Assembly (NCBI GenBank): GCA_964632205.1
Contig: CAZWBE010000014.1
Coordinates: forward strand, 1-11,088
DNA length: 11,088 bases
From: CALLVF01 sp964632205
GTDB lineage: Bacteria; Patescibacteriota; Microgenomatia; UBA1406; GWC2-37-13
Direction of reading: 5' to 3'
A program made the translations under genes and the position numbers. The notes beneath the pieces are model-generated. The model worked only from the letters and a program-made list of their open reading frames with translations, searched no databases and was not told the origin of the DNA. This document shows, one piece after another, positions 5,993-11,088 of the stretch (within the stretch, counting starts at the first letter, position 1; the number at the start of each line of letters is the position of its first letter).

Positions 5993-6649
5993 ATGATAAA
6001 CACTTTACTCACCAATCCCCTTTTCTTTTTTTTCTCCCTGATTGCTCTTCTTGTCGCTATCACCGTCCATGAATTTTCTCACGCTTGGATGGCTGACCAT
6101 TTAGGCGATCCAACGCCAAGACTTGCCGGAAGATTAAAACTTAACCCATTAATTCATCTTGATCCTTTAGGATTAATTTTTCTTTTCTTTTTTGGTTTTG
6201 GTTGGGGAAAGCCGGTGCCCTTTGATCCATTTAATTTAAGAAATCCTAGAAAAGACGCTGCTTTAATATCAATAGCCGGTCCAATATCGAATTTCATCTT
6301 AGCTTTAGCATTGTCTTTGTTATTAAAATTGTTTATTTTTTTTAAACTTAATTTTTTAATTACTATAGGTATTTTTTTCCTAATACCAATGATTACCCTT
6401 AATCTTATATTAGGGATTTTCAATCTTTTACCCATTCACCCTCTTGATGGATTTAAAATCGTGGGAGGAATTTTACCCGAAGAAAAGGCTAGGGAATGGT
6501 ATCAATTGGAAAGATACGGAATGATCTTTCTTTTAATGTTAATTTTTCCTATGGGAAAAAGCTCAATGTTTGATATGATTGTTCGACCAGTTTTTAATTT
6601 TCTAATTAATTTATTTATCCCAACAAATATTTACGGAGTAGTTATATAA
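5993..6649 (+). CDS. Site-2 protease family membrane metalloprotease (M50)
   Basis: A 218-residue integral membrane zinc protease that would cut transmembrane segments of regulatory proteins. The zinc site HEFSH is at 26-30 in the first helix, and the second family motif NLLPIHPLDG is at 144-153, with Asp152 as third ligand. Between them lie PRLAGRLKLNPLIHLDPLG and further helices, so there are about five or six membrane segments. The length matches the compact M50 group that lacks PDZ domains. The start is an ATG with no Shine-Dalgarno; a TATAAT at 5934-5939 is a possible -10 without a good -35. It converges with the fibronectin-like gene at the end of the surface operon. The substrate is unknown. 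Confidence 0.93.
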   Translation: MINTLLTNPLFFFFSLIALLVAITVHEFSHAWMADHLGDPTPRLAGRLKLNPLIHLDPLGLIFLFFFGFGWGKPVPFDPFNLRNPRKDAALISIAGPISNFILALALSLLLKLFIFFKLNFLITIGIFFLIPMITLNLILGIFNLLPIHPLDGFKIVGGILPEEKAREWYQLERYGMIFLLMLIFPMGKSSMFDMIVRPVFNFLINLFIPTNIYGVVI

Positions 6650-6702
6650 AATTTTATTTTTTTTAAAAAAACCTTAGAACACCTCTTTATATTACGATCA
6701 CA

Positions 6703-6753
6703 CCTAACCAACTGAAAATTATGATAATGGTGTTATAATCAATGTTGATTAGG
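6703..6753 (-). terminator. Long imperfect hairpin at the end of the surface-protein operon
   Basis: An outer stem pairs CCTAACCAAC (6703-6712) with GTTGATTAGG (6744-6753) in nine of ten positions. An inner stem pairs 6718-6726 with 6731-6739 around the loop ATGG, with two G-T pairs. The spacers between the stems are five and four bases, so the whole folds as one interrupted hairpin. It overlaps the stop codon of the fibronectin-like gene. A T run on the - strand comes only about 30 bases further on, so it is not a classical intrinsic terminator; RNA stabilisation is an alternative. Confidence 0.4.
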
Positions 6754-7414
6754 GAGATGATGTTGGAGTTAGTGTTGGCGTTAATTTTTTCAAGCAACGA
6801 AAATAATCCTGAGTAGTGCAGCCTTCACCTAATTTTTCTTTAATTTTAGCGCAGTCGGTTTCTGCACAAACCTGAGTAGTGGTAGTTCCTGTTTCATTTG
6901 GAATTTGTAAACTCTGAATAGGAGTAGGAGTTAACGTTATCGTCTGATTTTCCGATAATGTTGGTATAGCTGGGGGAGTTAAGGTTGGAGTTGGACTTGA
7001 AGCTAAATTTGGTGATTGAGATCTTTCTGTTCCTTTAGTTGTAAAACTCCACGGTACTCCACCATTATCATATTTCTTGTCGCCAATTCTTATTTGAAAA
7101 TAATAAGTTGAAGCTGGCGAAAGTAAGGTTAAGTCAACAAAGTGATTTTTTGTTTTTTGTGCTTCAGGAGCAAAAAAACTTAAAGAAGTCGGTGAAGTCC
7201 CATATTCAATCACTCCTTGCGTTTCAACACCGGTTGTCCACGAGATTCTTGCCGAATTCTGGTCAATGTTTGAGATAACAACATCGCGCGGTTCATAGTC
7301 AGTGGCACGAGTAAAAACACCCGATAAAACTTTAAAACCCATCACTAAAAGTAAAATTGAAATAATGACACCAAGAGTAATAGAGGCGATTTTAGCCAAT
7401 TTTGAATTATTCAT
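6749..7414 (-). CDS. Membrane-anchored fibronectin type III-like protein
   Basis: A 221-residue protein with one N-terminal membrane helix (about 8-30) and an extracellular fibronectin III-like domain at about 43-127. The domain shows ISNIDQNSARISWTT, VIEYGTSP and a closing YYFQIRIGD and WSFTT, close to the purple-acid-phosphatase-type FN3 variant. A Ser/Thr/Pro linker follows, then a small region with four cysteines (183, 188, 199, 207), and the protein ends in TPTLTPTSSP. Ending inside a Thr-Pro linker is odd, because such linkers normally join two domains. No continuing frame is seen after the stop. It is the last gene of the surface block, 34 bases after the cohesin-like gene. A role in binding or spacing at the cell surface is inferred. 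Confidence 0.8.
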   Translation of the reverse strand: MNNSKLAKIASITLGVIISILLLVMGFKVLSGVFTRATDYEPRDVVISNIDQNSARISWTTGVETQGVIEYGTSPTSLSFFAPEAQKTKNHFVDLTLLSPASTYYFQIRIGDKKYDNGGVPWSFTTKGTERSQSPNLASSPTPTLTPPAIPTLSENQTITLTPTPIQSLQIPNETGTTTTQVCAETDCAKIKEKLGEGCTTQDYFRCLKKLTPTLTPTSSP

Positions 7415-7448
7415 ATAAGTTTATAACAAGTATAACAAACCATAACGC

Positions 7449-8084
7449 TCATAATAAAAATAAACGCATCGCTACTCCTAAAAAAAACAATATCATGCCA
7501 GGAATAGCTAAATTAACCAGATTATCAAAAACCCCGCTTTTGGGTAAAACTGAAGGTGTTGGTGATGAGCTATTGGAGTTAGAAGAAGTTGCTCCTGTTC
7601 CAATAGTTATCGTTGCTTGATTATTGCGCGAACATTCCAAAATATCAGTGGCGTTAATGTCGTTTTTAACAATTCTTGAATTTGGACAATCAATAGTTAA
7701 AGTTGCTACACTGTCCGATAGCGCTTGAAAAACAATCGTCGCTAAAGTACCTTTGCCTGAAGAAGAGGATCCTGGATTATCGACAATACCAGCAATATGC
7801 AATTTTCCTGGCGTTGTGGTATTGTCGGTAACCGTTGGAAAATAAGAACCGGCCGTTACCGATTGGACTTTAAGAAAATTTGAGTTATAAAGAATACGGG
7901 CATCCGCGCCATTAAGCTCATCACTACCAGCATCGATATTAACCTTAATGCTTACTGTCTCTCCTGTTTTAACGGTAGTTGAGGATGGCTCAAACTGAAA
8001 ATAAGCCGCTTCTGTTTTTTGAATTTGCCCTCCTAAAAAAAAATAAGCAATTAAAAATAAAGTGATAATTAGCGTCTTTTTCAT
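7449..8084 (-). CDS. Secreted cohesin-like protein with LPKSG sorting-like tail
   Basis: A 211-residue protein from the chosen ATG. A signal peptide (MKKTLIIT, a hydrophobic core, cleavage near TEA-AY) is followed by a cohesin-like beta-sandwich of about 135 residues, which opens with FQFEPSSTTVKTGETVSI and includes ARILYNSNFLKVQSV, IAGIVDNPG and LATIVFQAL. A Ser/Asn-rich linker leads to LPKSG and then a hydrophobic C-terminal helix, like a sortase signal except that only one Arg and no basic cluster lies near the end. A TTG at 8120 could extend the frame by 12 codons, but those codons are the promoter -35, spacer and -10, so the ATG at 8084 is preferred. Cohesins bind dockerins, and dockerin proteins are encoded upstream in the same block. 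Confidence 0.83.
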   Translation of the reverse strand: MKKTLIITLFLIAYFFLGGQIQKTEAAYFQFEPSSTTVKTGETVSIKVNIDAGSDELNGADARILYNSNFLKVQSVTAGSYFPTVTDNTTTPGKLHIAGIVDNPGSSSSGKGTLATIVFQALSDSVATLTIDCPNSRIVKNDINATDILECSRNNQATITIGTGATSSNSNSSSPTPSVLPKSGVFDNLVNLAIPGMILFFLGVAMRLFLL

Positions 8085-8091
8085 TATTTTT

Positions 8092-8120
8092 ATTATTGAC
8101 CATTTTCTGATAATTTTCAA
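8092..8120 (-). promoter_or_regulatory. Sigma70-type promoter of the LPKSG cohesin gene
   Basis: On the - strand, TTGAAA (8115-8120) and AATAAT (8092-8097) each match consensus in five of six bases and are exactly 17 bases apart. The -10 box ends seven bases before the ATG at 8084, so the transcript should be leaderless. This gene can therefore be expressed apart from the genes upstream. Confidence 0.65.
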
Positions 8121-8232
8121 GATTATTTTTTGCTTAAAACTTTAAATTGTAATTTGTTCTGGCAATTTATTTTAACCCCTTAAGCATCTATGGGCGCAAT
8201 AATGAGATAAAGTCTTAATAAATTTTTAATTT

Positions 8233-8835
8233 TTACTGAATTTCTATCATCAATCTCTTGAGTAATGGAGTGATTCTTTCTGTTTTTGTATTAACCAAAC
8301 CCGCTGTTTCCTTACCGATTCTTTCTTCCATAACAAATTTAAACAAACCGGCTTTTTTAGGAATAAAATCAACCTTTATTACTGGTTCATTTTTAAAAAC
8401 AGAAGGCGCCTTACTTTGTAAAGATTTAATCGCTGTTAAACTGATATAGTTTTCTTTTTTGTAAGAATAAACCTTAAAGTCAGGAAGAAGAGAAGACGCC
8501 TCAATAAAATCAAAAGCCAAGGAGTCATAAGTAAGCAAAACATCAAAACCAACAATTTCCTCCCCGCCTGAATCGGCAATAATCTGAAGAGTGAGCGGTT
8601 GACCAACTGAATGAGTGATATTGTCTAAAGTTTTTAACTCAAAAGCGGCCTTCTTTTGAATACTAACGGTCGGGGTTAATATAGTTGATTGGGCTGGTCG
8701 TTTTATCTCTGTCGTTTGTTTTTTTACAGAGAAAAATAGCCAACCGCTAACAATTAAAAATATAATAAATATAATAAATAATAAAGAAAAGACCAAAATT
8801 AAAATAAGTTTTTTATTGGGATTTTGATTGTCCAT
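8233..8835 (-). CDS. Membrane-anchored cohesin-like protein
   Basis: A 200-residue protein with a strong N-terminal membrane helix (about 9-35), a short Thr/Pro-containing stalk, and one cohesin-like domain at about 65-198. The domain shows SVGQPLTLQIIADSGGEEIVGFDVLLTYDSLAFDF and later VIKVDFIPKKAG, the usual cohesin pattern of a strand with a bulky YDS turn and a closing hydrophobic strand. It has no Thr-Pro repeat and no dockerin. It starts 14 bases after the stop codon of the cohesin-dockerin gene, so the two are almost certainly co-transcribed. It would display a dockerin-binding domain close to the outer face of the membrane. The family assignment is by pattern; sequence similarity to classical cohesins is low. 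Confidence 0.7.
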   Translation of the reverse strand: MDNQNPNKKLILILVFSLLFIIFIIFLIVSGWLFFSVKKQTTEIKRPAQSTILTPTVSIQKKAAFELKTLDNITHSVGQPLTLQIIADSGGEEIVGFDVLLTYDSLAFDFIEASSLLPDFKVYSYKKENYISLTAIKSLQSKAPSVFKNEPVIKVDFIPKKAGLFKFVMEERIGKETAGLVNTKTERITPLLKRLMIEIQ

Positions 8836-8849
8836 AGAAACTATTTATT

Positions 8850-10283
8850 TTATTCCTCATCGGCTCTAACTGATAAAGCGGCGATAATTAATGAATAATC
8901 TTGGGTATTAACAATTCCGTCAAGGTTAATATCGGCCAGCCTCAACGCCTCTGAATCATTTTTACCTAAATTATTACGGACTAACGAAGTATCATATGAG
9001 TTGACAACCCCATCCTGTTCAGGTAAATCACCGGCAAGCAGTAGAATCCCAGAAAAATCCAAGTTGTTAACCCCGCTGGCTAAGGTAATTTTTCCACTTG
9101 AACAACGATAAGTCCCCGGCGCCGTTTCATTTGGTGTTGGGTCACAAACTTTTTTTTGGATGTGTTTGGGACCTTTAACATAAACAATAAATCCTTGACC
9201 TGGCGTGGTATTAAAACTGACAGAACCAGTCCAAACACCATTTTGATCGGCAGTAAATGTTGTTGTTTGATAATTGGTTGATTGAGAGCCGCCTAGTTTT
9301 ATTTTAACACTCATCTTATTAGTAGCTGGACTACTGATAATTCCTTGAAATTTAAGCTTTAGATTAAGATTAACATTACCGCTCCCTCCTCCTGTTGGGG
9401 TTGGGGTGGGAGTGGGAGTTCTTGTTGGAGTTGGGGTATTTGTAGCTCCACCGGTAGGAGTTGGGGTGGGAGTGGGAGTTCTTGTTGGAGTTGGGGTATT
9501 TGTAGCTCCACCGGTAGGAGTTGGGGTGGGGGTATTAGTCACATTTGTACAAACCTGATTTGATTCACAACCATTATTCCAATTTCTATCACAGTTATGA
9601 TAACCAGTATTACAATAACACTGAGATGAGGAACAAAAAGTGTTTTGACCACAATCAGAAGACTGAGAACAAAAAGCATTATCACTTACAGTATAATTAG
9701 TTGCGTCTCTAGAAACCCTTAAATCAAAAAGGTTATCACCTTGAAGTCCGGTGATTCCCACAACTTGATTTCGAATATTTCCAATAGAAGCATGTAAAGA
9801 AACACTACTTGACCCTGCTATTTTTTTAGCTTTAAATCTCAAAGAAAAAGTTATTGATCCCGATAGTTGATCATCTGGTCTTTTTGTAACACCGGTAATT
9901 CTTAAAATTTTACATCCACCATAACTACTGCTTGAAGAAACTTCTTTTTTAAGAATATTATCAAAGTAAACAGACGAAGATGGAGAAAAAGCAGAAAAAT
10001 CAACAAAATCCAATAAGTCTTCATTATAAAGATCAAATTTAAAATAAAGGTCTATTCCTGATATTTTATATATGCTTGGATTATCTGTTGTTAAAGTAAA
10101 ATCAATGTTTAGTTCTTCATTTTGCTTAAAATTTATTGACGACTGAAGAAAATCTAAAGTCGCTCTAATTGTTGATGCCCTTGTTTTATAAGCATAACGC
10201 CAAAAAAAATAAGCAAGAAAGATAATGAAAATTAAACTAATTGTGGCTAAAAAAAATTTTTTTAATAATTTCTTTTTAGTCAT
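8850..10283 (-). CDS. Large surface protein: cohesin-like, Cys-rich, Thr-Pro linker, beta domain, dockerin
   Basis: A 477-residue protein with an N-terminal membrane helix (about 9-30). A cohesin-like domain follows at about 38-197. A region with eight cysteines (205-245), containing CSQSSDCGQNTFC and CYCNTGYHNC, resembles EGF or small disulfide modules. A Thr-Pro linker with a 20-residue repeat spans about 249-298. A beta-rich domain (about 302-415) leads into a type I dockerin (about 417-471). The second dockerin calcium loop DINLDGIVNTQD (451-462) is canonical; the first, DLPEQDGVVNSYD, has one extra residue. Carrying both a cohesin and a dockerin on one chain would allow chains or networks to form. 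It lies 39 bases after the dockerin gene and 14 before the next cohesin gene. Confidence 0.85.
   Translation of the reverse strand: MTKKKLLKKFFLATISLIFIIFLAYFFWRYAYKTRASTIRATLDFLQSSINFKQNEELNIDFTLTTDNPSIYKISGIDLYFKFDLYNEDLLDFVDFSAFSPSSSVYFDNILKKEVSSSSSYGGCKILRITGVTKRPDDQLSGSITFSLRFKAKKIAGSSSVSLHASIGNIRNQVVGITGLQGDNLFDLRVSRDATNYTVSDNAFCSQSSDCGQNTFCSSSQCYCNTGYHNCDRNWNNGCESNQVCTNVTNTPTPTPTGGATNTPTPTRTPTPTPTPTGGATNTPTPTRTPTPTPTPTGGGSGNVNLNLKLKFQGIISSPATNKMSVKIKLGGSQSTNYQTTTFTADQNGVWTGSVSFNTTPGQGFIVYVKGPKHIQKKVCDPTPNETAPGTYRCSSGKITLASGVNNLDFSGILLLAGDLPEQDGVVNSYDTSLVRNNLGKNDSEALRLADINLDGIVNTQDYSLIIAALSVRADEE
9397..9416 (+). other. Potential G-quadruplex motif in the linker-coding DNA
   Basis: Four G runs (9397-9400, 9403-9406, 9408-9410, 9414-9416) are separated by two, one and three bases. 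They lie on the strand that is the template for the gene, so the mRNA is C-rich and only the DNA could fold. The motif is a by-product of Thr-Pro codons. Confidence 0.5.
9401..9530. repeat. 60-bp exact tandem repeat encoding a 20-residue Thr-Pro linker unit
   Basis: Bases 9421-9470 recur exactly at 9481-9530, and the 20 bases before the first copy (9401-9420) match 9461-9480. The period is 60 bases, in frame, so copy-number change alters linker length by 20 residues. The encoded unit is rich in Thr-Pro and includes Gly-Gly-Ala. Confidence 0.9.
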
Positions 10284-10322
10284 TTCAATTTATTTATTAT
10301 TAAACTTTTGGTTAAGTAATAT

Positions 10323-10916
10323 TTAATCATCTACCCCTTGCTTTATTTCACAGCTTTTCGTAGCCTCATTATAATAACAAATCATATTATTATTTAAACA
10401 TTTTGAATTATCACAATCGCGATCAATAACCGTTGTAGCTAACATACACCTGCAATTACACCAAACACATGTTAAAGATGGTTGTGTTCTTATTGAGATT
10501 GGGGTTGGGGTCGGTGTTGGTGTTATTGTTGGGGTTGGGGTGGGGGCAAATCGATTTTTTCTCCAAATCTCAAAATCAATTAAGTCAACCTTTTGATCTA
10601 AATTAAAACTGGCGGTTAATGATATAGAGGAAGAAGTTATGCATCGAATTTCTCCCTGGGTTAAAACATAATTCATTTCTAAGAATTCACATTTCCATAT
10701 ATTATAATCATTCTCATTTATATTCCCATCACAATTAGCATCGCCTTGATTTCTTAAATGACAATTGGGAGGAACTGTAAGAGTGGGAATTTGTGCTTTT
10801 ATCACCTTAATTTTGTTTCTATTCAAGACTAAAATCAATAAAAAAATAAGAAGAAAAATAAAAAAAATATTTTTAAAAAAAACGATATGATTAATTTTTA
10901 ATTTTTTATTTTTCAC
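10323..10916 (-). CDS. Dockerin-domain surface protein with Cys-rich tail
   Basis: A 197-residue protein starting at GTG (10916); no other start in frame fits. A hydrophobic N-terminal segment (about 14-31) acts as anchor or signal. A dockerin type I-like domain spans about 57-123. The first loop DANCDGNINEND (59-70) is canonical for calcium binding. The second, SFNLDQKVDLID (103-114), has Ser in place of the first Asp and Gln in place of the usual Gly. A Thr-Pro linker (124-138) precedes a tail with eight cysteines (150-189), opening with CVWCNCRC. It lies 26 bases after the membrane protein at the window edge and 39 before the cohesin-dockerin gene. It is a likely partner for the cohesin domains encoded next to it. 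Confidence 0.82.
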   Translation of the reverse strand: MKNKKLKINHIVFFKNIFFIFLLIFLLILVLNRNKIKVIKAQIPTLTVPPNCHLRNQGDANCDGNINENDYNIWKCEFLEMNYVLTQGEIRCITSSSISLTASFNLDQKVDLIDFEIWRKNRFAPTPTPTITPTPTPTPISIRTQPSLTCVWCNCRCMLATTVIDRDCDNSKCLNNNMICYYNEATKSCEIKQGVDD

Positions 10917-10942
10917 TTTTAATCTTAGTTATAAAATCTTAC

Positions 10943-11088
10943 TTATAACACTTTCATTATCCTAAATAACAAGAAACTTAAGAAATAAAAAAGAATCACT
11001 TGAAAAATCGGCAAATACAAAGTTAGAAATACCGCCACCACTGCTAAAATAAAAAAAGCCTCGTTATGAATAGCGGGCAGAAGACCCT
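10943..11088 (-). CDS. C-terminal end of an unidentified membrane protein (partial)
   Basis: An open frame enters from the right edge of the window and runs for 47 codons to a TAA at 10943-10945. The peptide begins GLLPAIHNEAFFILAVVAVF and is very hydrophobic, with two likely membrane helices and a short basic end (FRIMKVL). It is on the same strand as the surface-protein genes, 26 bases before the dockerin gene, so it is probably the preceding gene of the same operon. Too little is visible to name a family. Confidence 0.6.
   Translation of the reverse strand, partial: GLLPAIHNEAFFILAVVAVFLTLYLPIFQVILFYFLSFLLFRIMKVL

Noticed and set aside
10411..10430. A fourth GCGATCGC site near 10420
   Set aside because: The sequence reads AATCGCGATCAA, a different palindrome (TCGCGA), not the octamer.
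10501..10546. G-quadruplex in the linker-coding DNA of the dockerin gene
   Set aside because: Only three G runs are close together (10531-10546); the other two (10501-10510) are 20 bases away, so a stable fold is doubtful.
6749..10916. A true cellulosome for plant fibre breakdown
   Set aside because: No glycoside hydrolase or carbohydrate-binding module is visible, and the cohesin and dockerin carriers each have their own membrane helix or signal.

Overview
The window looks like a piece of a Candidate Phyla Radiation (Patescibacteria) genome, most likely of the Microgenomates group. This is inference from several signs: AT-rich sequence, almost no Shine-Dalgarno motifs, promoter -10 boxes sitting 6 to 8 bases before start codons, AT-rich low-complexity repeats of the CAAAATTCAAAA type between and inside genes, a PaaX/Cas2-like regulator, a VirD4-like ATPase, and a block of cohesin/dockerin surface proteins with Thr-Pro linkers. 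TGA is used as a stop codon (the ATPase gene ends with it), so the window does not suggest recoding.

Left end (1-368): a promoter with a consensus -10 reads into an unusual tRNA block. An intact tRNA-Arg(UCG) lies between what looks like the 5' part and the 3' part of a second tRNA. The block is flanked by 7-bp-period repeats and by a 12-bp inverted repeat.

Housekeeping section (369-6649): a VirD4/TraG-like ATPase on the + strand converges with a small YtxH-type membrane protein, which shares the - strand with a family 2 glycosyltransferase. Peptide deformylase (+) converges with a PaaX-like regulator (-) that follows ribosomal protein L28 (rpmB, -). A site-2 protease of family M50 (+) is divergent from rpmB. 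The regulator region carries three copies of the octamer GCGATCGC.

Surface-protein section (6749-11088, all - strand, transcribed from right to left): the end of an unidentified membrane protein, a dockerin protein, a cohesin-plus-dockerin protein, a membrane-anchored cohesin-like protein, a secreted cohesin-like protein ending in an LPKSG sorting-like tail, and a membrane-anchored fibronectin III-like protein. Cohesin and dockerin domains bind each other in cellulosomes, so the set could build a non-covalent assembly on the cell surface. No glycoside hydrolase is visible, so a role in attachment or surface scaffolding is more likely than cellulose breakdown, but this is inference. The secreted cohesin gene has its own well-formed promoter, which also decides its start codon. 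A long imperfect hairpin at the end of the last gene may terminate the operon.
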